Shown: piece after piece, positions 17,613 to 27,940 of the stretch
Layout: each line of letters starts with the position of its first letter
How positions within the stretch are numbered: the stretch's first letter is position 1
From: Streptomyces albofaciens JCM 4342
Lineage (GTDB): Bacteria > Actinomycetota > Actinomycetes > Streptomycetales > Streptomycetaceae
Direction: 5' to 3'
NCBI RefSeq assembly: GCF_008634025.1
Contig: NZ_PDCM01000002.1
Span: 4,009,501-4,073,500 of the forward strand
DNA length: 64,000 bases
The notes under the pieces: model-generated
Database searches by the model: none
Told to the model about the DNA's origin: nothing
Seen by the model: the letters and a program-made list of their open reading frames with translations, nothing else
Translations under genes and position numbers: made by a program

Positions 17613-19628
17613 TCAGCTCTCCGGCGTCCGGTCCTCGGGGGACTCGGTCTTCTCGGTCGAGACGTTCGACGAGGAGGAGGGGGCCGAGCCGTTGGCCGGG
17701 GCCAGCTCCTTCGGGGAGAGCACCGGCGGGCGGGTCGAGGGCGTACGCCGCGAGGAGCCGGTCCACGCCGGGCGGGCCGGGCGCTTGACGATGTGCTTGA
17801 AGACCTCGGCGACCTCTTCCTTGTTCAGCGTCTCCTTCTCCAGGAGCTGCAGAACCAGGTTGTCGAGCACGTCGCGGTTCTCGACCAGGATCTCCCACGC
17901 CTCGTTGTGCGCGGTCTCGATGAGCTTCTTGACCTCTTCGTCGACCAGCGCCGCGACCTCTTCGGAGTAGTCGCGCTGGTGACCCATCTCACGGCCGAGG
18001 AACGGCTCGGAGTTGTCGGAGCCGAACTTGATCGCGCCGAGCCGCTCGGTCATGCCGTACTGGGTGACCATGGCGCGGGCCGTCGCGGTCGCCTTCTCGA
18101 TGTCGTTCGCGGCGCCGGTGGTCGGGTCGTGGAAGACCAGCTCCTCGGCCGCGCGGCCGCCGAGCATGTACGCCAGCTGGTCGAGCATCTCGTTGCGCGT
18201 GGTCGAGTACTTGTCCTCGTCCGGCAGGACCATGGTGTAGCCCAGGGCCCGGCCGCGGGACAGGATCGTGATCTTGTGGACCGGGTCGGAGTTCGGCGAA
18301 GCGGCCGCGACCAGGGCGTGTCCGCCCTCGTGGTACGCGGTGATCTTCTTCTCCTTCTCCGACATGATGCGGGTCCGCTTCTGCGGACCGGCCACCACGC
18401 GGTCGATCGCCTCGTCCAGCGCCTTGTTGTCGATCAGCTTCGCGTCGCTGCGGGCCGTCAGCAGCGCGGCCTCGTTCAGTACGTTCGACAGGTCGGCGCC
18501 GGTGAAGCCGGGGGTGCGCTTGGCGACGGCCGTCAGGTCGACGTCCGGCGCGACCGGCTTGCCCTTCTGGTGGACCTTGAGGATCTCCAGGCGGCCCTGC
18601 ATGTCCGGGCGGTCGACGGCGATCTGCCGGTCGAAGCGGCCGGGGCGCAGCAGCGCCGGGTCCAGGATGTCCGGGCGGTTCGTCGCGGCGATCAGGATCA
18701 CGCCGCCCTTGACGTCGAAGCCGTCCATCTCGACCAGCAGCTGGTTCAGCGTCTGCTCGCGCTCGTCGTGACCGCCGCCGAGGCCCGCGCCGCGGTGCCG
18801 GCCGACGGCGTCGATCTCGTCGACGAAGACGATCGCCGGGGCGTTCGCCTTGGCCTGCTCGAACAGGTCACGGACCCGGGAGGCACCGACACCCACGAAC
18901 ATCTCGACGAAGTCGGAGCCGGAGATCGAGTAGAACGGCACGCCCGCCTCGCCGGCGACGGCACGCGCGAGCAGCGTCTTGCCCGTACCGGGCGGGCCGT
19001 ACAGCAGCACACCCTTGGGGATCTTGGCGCCGACGGCCTGGAACTTGGCCGGCTCCTGGAGGAACTCCTTGATCTCCTGGAGCTCCTCGACGGCCTCGTC
19101 CGAGCCCGCGACGTCCGAGAACGTCGTCTTCGGGGTGTCCTTGGTGATCAGCTTGGCCTTGGACTTCCCGAAGTTCATCACCCGGGAGCCGCCGCCCTGC
19201 ATCTGGTTCATCAGGAACAGGAAGATGACCACGATGAGGACGAAGGGCAGCAGCGAGATCAGCATCCCGACGAACGGGTTCTGCTTCGACGGGGAGACGG
19301 TGTAACCGTCCTTGATCTCGCCGGTCTGGTACCTGGCCTGAAGGGTCTTGGCCAGATCGACGCCCTGGTCGCCGATGTAGCTCGCCTGGAGCTTGTTGGA
19401 GCCGTCGACCTTGTTGTCGCCGGACAGCTCGACCTTGATCTTGTTCTCGTCGCCGGTCGTCAGCTCGGCGGATTTCACCTTGTTGTCAGTGATCGCCTTG
19501 ACGACCTGACCGGTGTCCACCGTCTTGTAGCCGCCGGACGAGCCGACGACCTGCATCAACACGACCACGGCGAGGACGGCCAGCACGATCCACATGACCG
19601 GCCCACGGAAGTATCGCTTCACGTCCAT
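17613..19628 (-). CDS. ftsH: ATP-dependent zinc metalloprotease FtsH
   Basis: A 671-residue membrane-bound AAA+ protease that unfolds and degrades membrane and cytoplasmic proteins. There is a first helix at 10-28, an external domain, and a second helix at about 119-140. Walker A is 'GPPGTGKT' (211-218), Walker B 'VFVDEID' (267-273), second-region-of-homology arginines lie near 'RPGRFDRQI', and the zinc motif 'HEGGH' is at 433-437. The last 50 residues are Ser/Pro/Thr-rich. ATG at 19626-19628. Confidence 0.98.
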   Translation of the reverse strand: MDVKRYFRGPVMWIVLAVLAVVVLMQVVGSSGGYKTVDTGQVVKAITDNKVKSAELTTGDENKIKVELSGDNKVDGSNKLQASYIGDQGVDLAKTLQARYQTGEIKDGYTVSPSKQNPFVGMLISLLPFVLIVVIFLFLMNQMQGGGSRVMNFGKSKAKLITKDTPKTTFSDVAGSDEAVEELQEIKEFLQEPAKFQAVGAKIPKGVLLYGPPGTGKTLLARAVAGEAGVPFYSISGSDFVEMFVGVGASRVRDLFEQAKANAPAIVFVDEIDAVGRHRGAGLGGGHDEREQTLNQLLVEMDGFDVKGGVILIAATNRPDILDPALLRPGRFDRQIAVDRPDMQGRLEILKVHQKGKPVAPDVDLTAVAKRTPGFTGADLSNVLNEAALLTARSDAKLIDNKALDEAIDRVVAGPQKRTRIMSEKEKKITAYHEGGHALVAAASPNSDPVHKITILSRGRALGYTMVLPDEDKYSTTRNEMLDQLAYMLGGRAAEELVFHDPTTGAANDIEKATATARAMVTQYGMTERLGAIKFGSDNSEPFLGREMGHQRDYSEEVAALVDEEVKKLIETAHNEAWEILVENRDVLDNLVLQLLEKETLNKEEVAEVFKHIVKRPARPAWTGSSRRTPSTRPPVLSPKELAPANGSAPSSSSNVSTEKTESPEDRTPES

Positions 19629-19874
19629 CCATACGGAGCTCTCTGAGCCCCGTCCCTCCTGCCACAGTGAGGCACAACAGCCCTGCGGAGGGCTGGTCGT
19701 GCGTACGGTGTATTACTGGCCCGAAAAAAGACTGACCTTCGGACGGTACCCCAGCATTGTCACCCGACGACGCCGCCCACGGTTAACAATGCAGCTTCGG
19801 ATGCCGTTCTCCCTGCTCCAACGGCGGGCGGCCGCACGGGGTTCCCGCCGCCGGTCTCCGGTCGGTCCCGGGCC

Positions 19875-19897
19875 CCGGCCGCCGGTGCGGCGGCCGG
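19875..19897 (-). terminator. Hairpin after hpt
   Basis: Nine-base arms CCGGCCGCC and GGCGGCCGG close a five-base loop, 17 bases downstream of the hpt stop on the minus strand. No U-run follows. Confidence 0.6.
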
Positions 19898-19913
19898 ACG
19901 GGTACGGCGTCGC

Positions 19914-20468
19914 TCAGCCGCCGTAGACGTGCGGCGCGAGCGTGCCGACGAACGGCAGGTTGCGGTACTTCTCCGCGAAATCCAGGCCGTAGCCCACGAC
20001 GAACTCGTTGGGGATGTCGAAGCCGATCCACTTCACGTCGATCGCGACCTTGGCCGCGTCCGGCTTGCGCAGCAGCGTGCAGACCTCCAGGCTGGCGGGC
20101 TCGCGCGAGCCCAGGTTCGACAGCAGCCAGGACAGCGTCAGGCCGGAGTCGATGATGTCCTCGACGATCAGGACGTGCTTGCCCTTGATGTCGGTGTCCA
20201 GGTCCTTGAGGATGCGGACCACTCCGGAGGACTGGGTGCCCGCGCCGTACGACGACACGGCCATCCAGTCCATCGTGACGGGGTTGGACAGCGCACGCGC
20301 CAGGTCCGCCATGACCATCACGGCGCCCTTGAGGACGCCGACCAGGAGCAGGTCCTTGCCCGCGTACTCCGCGTCGATCTTCGCGGCCAGCTCCGCCAGC
20401 TTCGCGTCGATCTCTTCCTTGCTGATGAGCACCGACTGAAGGTCGGAACCCATGTCCTTGTCGTCCAC
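19914..20468 (-). CDS. hpt: Hypoxanthine phosphoribosyltransferase
   Basis: A 184-residue purine-salvage enzyme making IMP or GMP from hypoxanthine or guanine and PRPP. The PRPP loop '[17 protein letters not shown]' (about 102-118) and the PPi loop '[14 protein letters not shown]' are clear, and '[18 protein letters not shown]' is the C-terminal block. Start: the GTG at 20466-20468 gives '[11 protein letters not shown]', the form usual in Streptomyces; ATGs at 20498 and 20453 are alternatives. tilS lies 62 bp upstream on the same strand, the well-known tilS-hpt-ftsH order. Confidence 0.95.
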   Translation of the reverse strand: MDDKDMGSDLQSVLISKEEIDAKLAELAAKIDAEYAGKDLLLVGVLKGAVMVMADLARALSNPVTMDWMAVSSYGAGTQSSGVVRILKDLDTDIKGKHVLIVEDIIDSGLTLSWLLSNLGSREPASLEVCTLLRKPDAAKVAIDVKWIGFDIPNEFVVGYGLDFAEKYRNLPFVGTLAPHVYGG

Positions 20469-20530
20469 CCGTGCCACTCTCGCTCGGTTCGGTGTCATGA
20501 GACTCATGCAGCAAGGCGGTCTCGTGCGGC

Positions 20531-21619
20531 TCAGCCCTGCCGGATCACCAGTCTGCCACCCTGCCGTCGCACACCCACGCGCCCGGGGAGGTTGACGGTC
20601 CCCTGCCCCCGCCAGGCCGTGATCAGCCGGTCCACTTCTTCGATGTGGCGGGCGAAGAGCGAACCGGCCGGCGCCCCCGCCGCGATGGCGGCCCGGCGCA
20701 GCACCCGGCGGCGGACGGCGGCGGGCAGGGCGTACAGCTTGGCGGCGTCCAGGGTGCCGCGTTCGTCGAGGACCGTGCGCTCGGCGTCGGCGGCCCAGGA
20801 GTCCAGGGCGTCGGCGTCGTCCCGGGAGAGCTGGGCCGTACGGGCGAGGGCCTCCACGACGCCCTTGCCGAGCGCCTTCTCCAGAGCGGGCAGGCCCTCG
20901 TGGCGCAGCCGGGAGCGGGTGTACAGGGGGTCGGCGTTGTGCGGGTCGTCCCAGACGGGCAGCGACTGGATCAGACACGCCTTACGGGCCGTCTGCCGGT
21001 CCACCTCCAGGAAGGGGCGGCGGTAGCGGCCGCCGCGGCCCGTCGTGGCCGCCATGCCGGACAGCGAGCGCGTGCCGGAGCCCCTGGCGAGGCCCAGCAG
21101 GACCGTCTCTGCCTGGTCGTCGCGGGTGTGGCCGAGGAGGATGGCGGCGGCGCCGTGGCGCTCGGCGGCGGCGTCCAGCGCGGCGTAGCGCGCGTCGCGC
21201 GCGGCGGCCTCGGGGCCGCCCGCGACGCCCACCTCGACGGCCACCGCCTCGACCGGGTCCAGCCCGAGGGCGCGCAGACGCACCACGACCTCCGCGGCGC
21301 GCAGGTCGGAGCCCTCCTGGAGGCCGTGGTCGACGGTGATGCCGCCGGCCCGTACGCCCAGCTTGGGCGCCTCGAAGGCCAGCGCGGAGGCGAGTGCCAT
21401 GGAATCGGCGCCGCCGGAGCACGCGACGAGCACCAGCGGGGCCGCGTCCGCCGCGGGGGACGGGGACGGCGCCTCGGCGGGCCGCGCGGGGCCCGCGGCG
21501 ACCGGCTGCTGCGCGGCGTGCGCGGGCGCCGGGGTCTGTGAGGTGTGGTGGGTCAGTACGTCGTGGAGTACGCGGCGGACCGCCACGCGTATCGCTGCGA
21601 CCGCTGGATGGGGACCCAT
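20531..21619 (-). CDS. tilS: tRNA(Ile)-lysidine synthase
   Basis: A 362-residue enzyme that adds lysine to C34 of the AUA-reading tRNA-Ile. The P-loop 'SGGADS' is at 68-73, followed by 'ITVDHGLQ', '[12 protein letters not shown]' and '[19 protein letters not shown]'. It is longer at the N-terminus than most, with an Ala/Pro-rich linker at about 29-58. The ATG at 21619 is preceded by GGAAACGGAC; a TTG four codons upstream is the only alternative seen. Confidence 0.94.
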   Translation of the reverse strand: MGPHPAVAAIRVAVRRVLHDVLTHHTSQTPAPAHAAQQPVAAGPARPAEAPSPSPAADAAPLVLVACSGGADSMALASALAFEAPKLGVRAGGITVDHGLQEGSDLRAAEVVVRLRALGLDPVEAVAVEVGVAGGPEAAARDARYAALDAAAERHGAAAILLGHTRDDQAETVLLGLARGSGTRSLSGMAATTGRGGRYRRPFLEVDRQTARKACLIQSLPVWDDPHNADPLYTRSRLRHEGLPALEKALGKGVVEALARTAQLSRDDADALDSWAADAERTVLDERGTLDAAKLYALPAAVRRRVLRRAAIAAGAPAGSLFARHIEEVDRLITAWRGQGTVNLPGRVGVRRQGGRLVIRQG

Positions 21620-21823
21620 GTCCGTTTCCAATCGTGGGGGGCTTCGAGCCGGCTACGGCTTTTCGTCACACAGAGTGCCTAGATGGTGACAGAGACGAGC
21701 GGTTCCCTGAGCATTGCACGCCCATCCTGTGGTCACGGTCCCTCAGAAGAGTGATTACGCGGAGCGTTCACCGGCCCTGCGGTGCGACCGGCTCGCGCCT
21801 CCGTCCCCCGGGGCTCCGCCCCC

Positions 21824-22972
21824 TCAGCGGTGCACCCGTGCGACCCAGTCCGCCGGTTTGGCGATCTCCTGCTTGGTCGGCAGCGTGTTCGGCGACGTCC
21901 ACACCCGGTTGAAGCCGTCCATGCCGACCTCGTCGACGACGGCCCGTACGAAGCGCTCGCCGTCCCGGTACTGGCGCAGCTTCGCGTCCAGCCCGAGCAG
22001 CTTGCGCAGCGCCTGGTCCAGCCGTCCCGCGCCGCTGGCCCGCCGCTTCTGGAACTTCTCGCGGATCTCCGCGACGGACGGGACCACGTCCGGGCCGACG
22101 CCGTCCATCACGTAGTCGGCGTGCCCCTCCAGCAGCGACATCACCGCGGTCAGCCGGGCCAGGATCTCCCGCTGGACCGGGGTCTGCACCAGGTCCACGA
22201 AGCTGCGGCCCCCGTCGTCGCCCTCCTCGCCCTCCGGGCGGCCGCCGGTCAGCGACTGGACGGCCTCCCGCAGCCGCTCCAGCAGCGTGCCCGGGTCGAT
22301 CTCGGTCTCGCCGAGGAAGGACTGGATCTCGCCCTCGATGTGGTCGCGCAGCCAGGGCACGGCGGTGAACTGCGTACGGTGCGTCTCCTCGTGCAGGCAC
22401 ACCCACATGCGGAAGTCGTGCGGGTCCACCTCCAGCTCCCGCTCCACGTGCACGATGTTCGGCGCCACCAGCAGCAGGCGGCCGCCCTGCGCACCGGCCG
22501 GCAGCTCGCGCGAGGCGGGCGCGAAGGTCTCGTACTGGCCGAGGACGCGCGAGGCCAGGAACGACAGCAGCATCCCCAGCTCGACGCCGGTCACCTTGCC
22601 GCCGACGGCCCCCAGCACGGCCCCGCCCGGCAGGGAGGAGCGGCGCTCCTCCATCTTCCGCAGCAGCGGCTTCAGCACGGCGCGGAACCCGGCCACATTG
22701 GCCTTGATCCAGCCGGGGCGGTCCACGACGAGGACCGGGGTGTCGTGCTGTGTACGGGGCTGTTCCGCGCCCGGCTCCCCCTGCGTCTCCGGGTGCACCA
22801 TGCGGGTGAACGTCCGCACATGCTCCTCGGAGGACTTCGCGTGCCGCCGCAGCTCGGCGACGATCGCCCGCGCCTCGTCGCGGCTCACCTCTGGTCCCGG
22901 CCGTACGAACCGGGTCGCGGTCGCTACCGCGAGGTTCCAGTCGACCATCTCCACACCACCGATGCTCGTCAT
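21824..22972 (-). CDS. Zinc-dependent metalloprotease (F420-biosynthesis-associated family)
   Basis: A 382-residue protein of the actinobacterial family annotated as a zinc-dependent metalloprotease or F420-biosynthesis-associated protein. The catalytic-type motif 'HEETHR' is at about 193-198 in 'WVCLHEETHRTQF', and a distal 'LLEGHADYVMDGVG' probably supplies the third ligand. The N-terminal 'VDWNLAVATATRFVRPGP' is a family hallmark. Its substrate is unknown, and the link to F420 comes from co-occurrence rather than biochemistry. The 91-bp repeat array lies in its upstream region. Confidence 0.9.
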   Translation of the reverse strand: MTSIGGVEMVDWNLAVATATRFVRPGPEVSRDEARAIVAELRRHAKSSEEHVRTFTRMVHPETQGEPGAEQPRTQHDTPVLVVDRPGWIKANVAGFRAVLKPLLRKMEERRSSLPGGAVLGAVGGKVTGVELGMLLSFLASRVLGQYETFAPASRELPAGAQGGRLLLVAPNIVHVERELEVDPHDFRMWVCLHEETHRTQFTAVPWLRDHIEGEIQSFLGETEIDPGTLLERLREAVQSLTGGRPEGEEGDDGGRSFVDLVQTPVQREILARLTAVMSLLEGHADYVMDGVGPDVVPSVAEIREKFQKRRASGAGRLDQALRKLLGLDAKLRQYRDGERFVRAVVDEVGMDGFNRVWTSPNTLPTKQEIAKPADWVARVHR

Positions 22973-23034
22973 GGGTTCACGGTACGTGGGCGCATCCGCT
23001 TGGGGTAGCGCGGCGCCCTTCGGGCGCGGTGGGC

Positions 23035-23460
23035 CGGTTCGCCGGTGACCGTTCGATCCCGGCTGTCCCCCGGTCGCGCCTGCGGCGGGCGGGGGCCGCG
23101 CAGCGCCCCTGGGGCGCGGATGTCCGGCCCATCGGTGACGGCTCGCTTTCAGCCGCCCCGCCGGTCGCGCCTGCGGCGGGCGGGGGCCGCGCAGCGCCCC
23201 TGGGGCGCGGATGTCCGGCCCATCGGTGACGGCTCGCTTTCAGCCGCCCCGCCGGTCGCGCCTGCGGCGAGCGGGGGCCGCGCAGCGCCCCTTGGGCACG
23301 GATGTCCGGCCCATCGGTGACGGCTCGCTTTCAGCCGCCCCGCCGTTCGCGCCTGCGGCGAGCGGGGGCCGCGCAGCGCCCCTTGGGCGCGGATGTCCGG
23401 CCCATCGGTGACGGCTCCCTTTCGGCCGCCCCGCCGTTCGCGCCTGCGGCGGGCTGTGGC
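23035..23460. repeat. Array of 91-bp tandem repeats
   Basis: Three full 91-bp units (23120-23210, 23211-23301, 23302-23392) are flanked by a degenerate copy before and a partial copy after. The unit contains ATGTCCGGCCCATCGGTGAC, a Ser/Phe-like block and a hairpin centred on GCGCCCCTGGGGCGC. Copies differ by one to a few bases. 91 is not a multiple of three, so this is not coding. The array occupies most of the 616-bp space between dacB and the metalloprotease gene and lies immediately upstream of the latter; no other feature is seen in that space. Confidence 0.92.
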
Positions 23461-23588
23461 CGCTGCGCGGGGCGGTCAGGTTCGGGGGCGGGCCTGCGCG
23501 GCAGGCCGCTCCGGCCCGCCCCCTTCCGTGGTGGGGTGGGGAGAAGATGGGATCTAGCCGGTGCAAGTGGTCGGGTGCCGGTTGTCTG

Positions 23589-25229
23589 CTATCGGCAACC
23601 GCAGTTCGCCACCGCTGTGGCCAGGCGGTCGAGCGCCTGTTGGGCCGCCTGGGGGTCGGTGGTGTTGTTGGTCATGAAGGCGAAGGCCAGGAGGCGGCCG
23701 TCGGTGTCCACGACCGTGCCAGCCAGGGTGTTCACGCCGGTGAGGGTGCCGGTCTTGGCGCGTACGGTGCCGGCGCCCGCCTTTTCGCCCGCGTAGCGGC
23801 CGCTGAGCGTGCCGGTGAAGCCGGCGACCGGGAGGCCGGTGGTCACCGGGCGCAGCTCCGGGTGGTCGGCGGAGGTGGCCAGGACGAGGATGCGGGAGAG
23901 CAGGCCCGCCGAGACCTTGTCGTCGCGGTCCAGGCCGCTGCCGTCCTCGAAGACGGCGCCGGTCAGCGGGAGCTTCAGGTCCGCCAGTTCCTTGCGTACG
24001 GCCCGGCCCGCGCCCTCGAAACTGGCCGGTTCGCCGGCGGCCAGGGCCGTCTGGCGGGCCAGCGCCTCGGCGATGTCGTTGTCGCTGTGCGTCAGCATCC
24101 GCTCGACGAGCGCGGCGAGCGGGAGTGAGCGGGCGGTGGCGAGGCGGGGCGCTTTGGCGGGGGCGGTGGTCTTGGCGGGCTCGCCGTCGACCGTGATGCC
24201 GCGGTCCTTGAGCATCCGCGCGAAGGTGCGGGCGGCCGTGGCCGCCGGGTCGGTGTCGCGGGGCGCGGGTCCGTGCTCGCTCTCGTCGAGGCGGCCCTCG
24301 TCGGCCATGAGGGGCGTGACGGGGGCGATGTTCTCGTTGGGGCTTATGGGGTGCAGGACCGGTCCCGTATAGGCCGAGGTGTCGTAGCCGAGCCGTACGG
24401 TGGCGGTGCCGCGCTCCTTGAGGGCGCGGGCCGTGTCGTCGGCCAGCGCGCGCAGGCTGGCGGGCTGGTCCTGGGCGTCCTGCTTCGGCGCGCGGGCGGT
24501 GAGGGTGGGGTCGCCGCCGCCGACCAGGGCGATGCCGCCGGGCCCGGCCTCGACGACGGCGGTGTCGATGCGGTGCTCGGGGCCGAGGGCGGAGAGCGCG
24601 GCGGCGGCGATGGCCAGCTTGACCGTCGAGGCGGGCGTCGCGCTGCGGGCCGGTTCGGCGCCGAAGAGTTCCCGGCCGGTGGCGGCGTCCACGACGGATG
24701 CCGTACGCGGCGAGCCGAGCGCCGGGTCCTTCATCAGCGGCGCGAGCACGCCGGCCAGGGCTTTGGCGCCGGGCGCGGGCGGCGTCCCGTCGTCCCCGCC
24801 GCGTGCGGGCGTCCCGGCAGCGGCCAGTACGGGCGGCGCGCTGGGCACGGTCGCGGTGCCGCCCGGGGCGTGACGCTCGCCACCCCTTCCGTCGGCCGCC
24901 GCGGCGCGGGCCCGCTCGGCCGTACGCTGGCCGGAGTCCCAGGGGCCGGCCAGCGTCACCGCGCCGGCCGCGACCACGAGTCCCAGGACGGTGGAGCTGG
25001 CCGTCAGCCGTACGGTCTGCCGCTGCTGCTTGGAGGCGGACCACCAGGCGGTACGGGTGGTGTCCACGGCGGACCGGTACGCCGAACGCGCCGAGCCCGC
25101 CGCCGAACGGGTCACGGACGCGGCGGTGGACCCCGCCGACCGGGCCGAACCCGCCGCCCGCCGGGCGGAACGTTGCGCCAACCGCTGCGCGGCCTGCCAC
25201 CTGACCTGCCACGACCTGGTCTCCGGCAC
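23589..25229 (-). CDS. dacB: D-alanyl-D-alanine carboxypeptidase/endopeptidase (PBP4, peptidase S13)
   Basis: A 546-residue penicillin-binding protein that trims or opens peptidoglycan cross-links outside the cell. Active-site motifs: SxxK as 'STVK' (201-204), 'SDN' (382-384) and 'KTG' (492-494). One membrane anchor is at about 75-95. Before it is an unusual 70-residue cytoplasmic region rich in Ser, Ala and Arg with repeats such as [10 protein letters not shown]. The Ser/Ala/Gly/Pro stretch at 100-155 is a probable wall-spanning linker. It is divergent from ppa. Confidence 0.95.
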   Translation of the reverse strand: MPETRSWQVRWQAAQRLAQRSARRAAGSARSAGSTAASVTRSAAGSARSAYRSAVDTTRTAWWSASKQQRQTVRLTASSTVLGLVVAAGAVTLAGPWDSGQRTAERARAAAADGRGGERHAPGGTATVPSAPPVLAAAGTPARGGDDGTPPAPGAKALAGVLAPLMKDPALGSPRTASVVDAATGRELFGAEPARSATPASTVKLAIAAAALSALGPEHRIDTAVVEAGPGGIALVGGGDPTLTARAPKQDAQDQPASLRALADDTARALKERGTATVRLGYDTSAYTGPVLHPISPNENIAPVTPLMADEGRLDESEHGPAPRDTDPAATAARTFARMLKDRGITVDGEPAKTTAPAKAPRLATARSLPLAALVERMLTHSDNDIAEALARQTALAAGEPASFEGAGRAVRKELADLKLPLTGAVFEDGSGLDRDDKVSAGLLSRILVLATSADHPELRPVTTGLPVAGFTGTLSGRYAGEKAGAGTVRAKTGTLTGVNTLAGTVVDTDGRLLAFAFMTNNTTDPQAAQQALDRLATAVANCGCR

Positions 25230-25315
25230 TTAGGACCAGCCCCTTTCGCCACCACACACCTGCGTGGGGGACACTTAATCACCAGACGTATGTGTTGATC
25301 ATGGAGGAGCCACCC

Positions 25316-25813
25316 GTGGAGTTCGACGTCACCATCGAGATCCCGAAGGGTTCGCGGAACAAGTACGAGGTGGACCACGAGACCGGACGGATCCGTCTCG
25401 ACCGTCGACTCTTCACCTCGACCAGCTACCCGGCCGACTACGGCTTCGTCGAGAACACCCTCGGCGAGGACGGCGACCCGCTGGACGCGCTGGTCATCCT
25501 GGACGAGCCGACGTTCCCCGGATGCCTGATCAAGTGCCGCGCCATCGGCATGTTCCGGATGACCGACGAGGCCGGCGGCGACGACAAGCTGCTGTGCGTC
25601 CCGGCGTCCGACCCGCGCGTGGAGCACCTGCGCGACATCCACCACGTGTCGGAGTTCGACCGCCTGGAGATCCAGCACTTCTTCGAGGTCTACAAGGACC
25701 TGGAGCCCGGCAAGTCCGTCGAGGGCGCCGACTGGGTCGGCCGCGCCGAGGCCGAGGCCGAGATCGAGGCCTCCTTCAAGCGCCTTGAGGCGCAGGGCGG
25801 CGCCCACCACTGA
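25316..25813 (+). CDS. ppa: Inorganic pyrophosphatase
   Basis: A 165-residue soluble family I pyrophosphatase, which pulls biosynthetic reactions forward by hydrolysing PPi. '[17 protein letters not shown]' near the N-terminus, the signature '[11 protein letters not shown]' (about 54-64) with metal-binding Asp residues, and 'DIHHVSEF' are all present. The GTG at 25316 is chosen because GGAGGAG lies seven bases before it. A bidirectional terminator follows. Confidence 0.97.
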   Translation: MEFDVTIEIPKGSRNKYEVDHETGRIRLDRRLFTSTSYPADYGFVENTLGEDGDPLDALVILDEPTFPGCLIKCRAIGMFRMTDEAGGDDKLLCVPASDPRVEHLRDIHHVSEFDRLEIQHFFEVYKDLEPGKSVEGADWVGRAEAEAEIEASFKRLEAQGGAHH

Positions 25814-25888
25814 GCCTGCGGCCCACCGGACGACTGACAGGCTTGGTCAGCTGTCAGTACCGGTCGGCCGGCAGCAGTGATGCGCGCG

Positions 25889-25924
25889 CGAAGGCGGCAC
25901 CCGGATGACCGGGTGCCGCCTTCG
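25889..25924. terminator. Bidirectional hairpin terminator
   Basis: A perfect 16-bp stem with loop ATGA lies between the convergent ppa and ThrE-type genes, 75 and 39 bases from their stops. Confidence 0.9.
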
Positions 25925-25963
25925 GGCTGTGGGGGGCGTCGGAAACCCCGCGGGCCGGGGGCG

Positions 25964-27763
25964 TCAGAAGCCCCGCGTCCGCTTGGCCGCCCGGCGGCCG
26001 CCCGCCTCTTCCACCGTCGCGCCGGGCGCCTTCATGAACAGGCGGGCCACCTCGCCGCCGAGGTTCACGCCGACCGCGATGGCCAGGGCCAGGGAGGCGG
26101 CCTTGATGAGGGACGAGACGCCGGGGCCGATGTCGCCCTGGGCGAAGTTGAGCAGGCCGAAGTACGTGGCGCTACCGGGCAGCAGCGGACCGATCGCGGC
26201 GGTGACGTACGGCAGCGCGGAGGCGTACCGGTAGCGGCTCAGGAGCTGGCCGAAGAGGCCGACGAGGCCGGCCGCGATGGCCGTGGCGGGTACCGCGTTC
26301 ATGTTGCTGACGTTGGCGAGCGCGCCGTAGACGACCCACGCGACACCGCCGTTGAGCGTGGCGAACAGCACGGTGTGACGTTCCTGCTGAAGCAGTACGC
26401 AGAAGGACAGCGCCAGCAGCATGGCGGCCAGGGTCTGCACCGGCGGATCGTTGTACGCGCCGAACCCGGCCGCCGGGTACAGGTACTCCGGATTCAGCTG
26501 CAACCCGATGTACAGCGCGGCCAGCACGCCGATCACGATGCCGACGATGAGGTAGCCGACTTCCAGCAGGCGTGCCGAGGCGGTGATGTAGTACCCCGTC
26601 AGGCCGTCCTGGACGGAGGCCACCAGCGCCCGCCCGGGGATCAGCGCGAAGAGGCCACCGGTGATCACCGCGGACGCCTGCACGGCGACGTGCGAGAAGC
26701 TCAGCGCGACCCCTATGGCGGCCGGCGGCATCGCCGCGACCACGAACTGGTAGAACTCCGGCAGCCCGCGGCTGGACGCCAGCCAGGCCAGCCGGTCGCC
26801 GAGCATCGAGCCGATCGCCGCCGCGATGAAGACGATCGCCCCGCCGCCGACCAGCATGCTCGCCGCGCCGGACAGCAGGCCGGAGGCCAGGGTGAGCGAC
26901 CAGCTCGGGAAGGGGTGGCGGTTGCGGCGGATCTCGGCCAGGCCGCGGTACGCCTCCTCCAGGGTGATGCCCTCGGAGGTGATCTCGTCGACGAGGCGGA
27001 AGACCGCGGACAGCCGGGTGTAGTCCACACCGCGCCGCCGTACCGTACGGCTGGCCGTGACCGGGTCGTCGACCAGCGACGGCTGGTAGGAGATCGACAG
27101 CAGCGTGAAGGTGACGGTGGGCTCCACCCGCTCCAGCCCGTACGCGTGCGCGACGCCGAACATCGCGGCTTCCACGTCCTCCGCGCCCTCGCCGCCGGCC
27201 AGCAGGATCTCGCCGATACGCAGCGTCAGGTCCAGGACGCGCGGTACGGCGGGCCCGGTGTCCTCCGCGCGCTCCACCCGCTCCGGCACCGGCCGCTCGC
27301 CGACCGGCATGCGCAGCATGGTGCGCATCCGGTCCTGCCAGGGCGTCTGCTTGGTCAGGCTGATGACGGGGACGCCGTGCGGCGGGGTGAAGGCGGGCCA
27401 GCCCGCCGGGGTCCGGTCGGGCAGCTGGTGCTGACCGGTGGTGCTGCCGGTGCTCGTGGCCGTACCGCCGGGCGGGCTGAAGGCGGAGCCTTCCGGCTCG
27501 GCCGGCGCCTCGGTCTTCAGGCCCTCGGGGAGGGCGAACTCGGAGGTGGGGTGCTCTTCCTCGGGGACCGGCGGGTAGGGCACGCCGAGCGGCGGGGTGA
27601 AGGCGCTGCGCGCCTCGTCCGACTGCGGTTTGCGGTCCTCGGAGTGATCGGTTCCGCCGTTCGCACCATTGCTGGTTCCGTGCACGCCTTTGACGCCGTT
27701 CACGCCGTTCTTCCCGTTCGTGCCGTTGGTTCCGCGCTGTCCCCGCTGTGCGTCCGACGCCAC
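25964..27763 (-). CDS. ThrE-type threonine/serine exporter family protein
   Basis: A 599-residue membrane protein. The C-terminal 430 residues form the ThrE fold: a soluble segment beginning 'VLDLTLRIGEILLAGGEGAEDVEAAM', then about ten membrane helices covering the DUF1212 and DUF3815 halves. Corynebacterial ThrE exports threonine and serine with the proton gradient. The first 170 residues are unusual: a GTNGTNGKNGVNG repeat, then three copies of a short motif of the form A-F-[ST]-P-P-x-G. The exported solute is not established here. Confidence 0.88.
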   Translation of the reverse strand: MASDAQRGQRGTNGTNGKNGVNGVKGVHGTSNGANGGTDHSEDRKPQSDEARSAFTPPLGVPYPPVPEEEHPTSEFALPEGLKTEAPAEPEGSAFSPPGGTATSTGSTTGQHQLPDRTPAGWPAFTPPHGVPVISLTKQTPWQDRMRTMLRMPVGERPVPERVERAEDTGPAVPRVLDLTLRIGEILLAGGEGAEDVEAAMFGVAHAYGLERVEPTVTFTLLSISYQPSLVDDPVTASRTVRRRGVDYTRLSAVFRLVDEITSEGITLEEAYRGLAEIRRNRHPFPSWSLTLASGLLSGAASMLVGGGAIVFIAAAIGSMLGDRLAWLASSRGLPEFYQFVVAAMPPAAIGVALSFSHVAVQASAVITGGLFALIPGRALVASVQDGLTGYYITASARLLEVGYLIVGIVIGVLAALYIGLQLNPEYLYPAAGFGAYNDPPVQTLAAMLLALSFCVLLQQERHTVLFATLNGGVAWVVYGALANVSNMNAVPATAIAAGLVGLFGQLLSRYRYASALPYVTAAIGPLLPGSATYFGLLNFAQGDIGPGVSSLIKAASLALAIAVGVNLGGEVARLFMKAPGATVEEAGGRRAAKRTRGF

Positions 27764-27940
27764 GTCTCTCGCTCCTCGTACGCCTCCTGCCGACCGTCAA
27801 GGACACGATGCCTGATGGTCGGCAGGGGCGCGCGGGGCGGGGCCCTCGCTGAGGTTCTTATGGGTTCTTGTGTGCTGCGGGTTTCCTCAGCGCAGCGGGA
27901 GAAACCCGGGACTTCCGGTGCGCGCGGCAGCCGGTGGCGC

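Noticed and set aside
17133..19646. An 837-codon open frame opposite folE and ftsH
   Set aside because: It spans a rho-independent terminator and the antisense of FtsH; no independent evidence.
23045..23411. Repeated ORFs starting ATGTCCGGCCCATCG in the 91-bp array as genes
   Set aside because: The repeat length is not a multiple of three, each frame is arbitrary and there is no ribosome site.
23120..23460. The 91-bp repeats as a CRISPR array
   Set aside because: The units are contiguous and nearly identical throughout, with no unique spacers, and there are no cas genes nearby.
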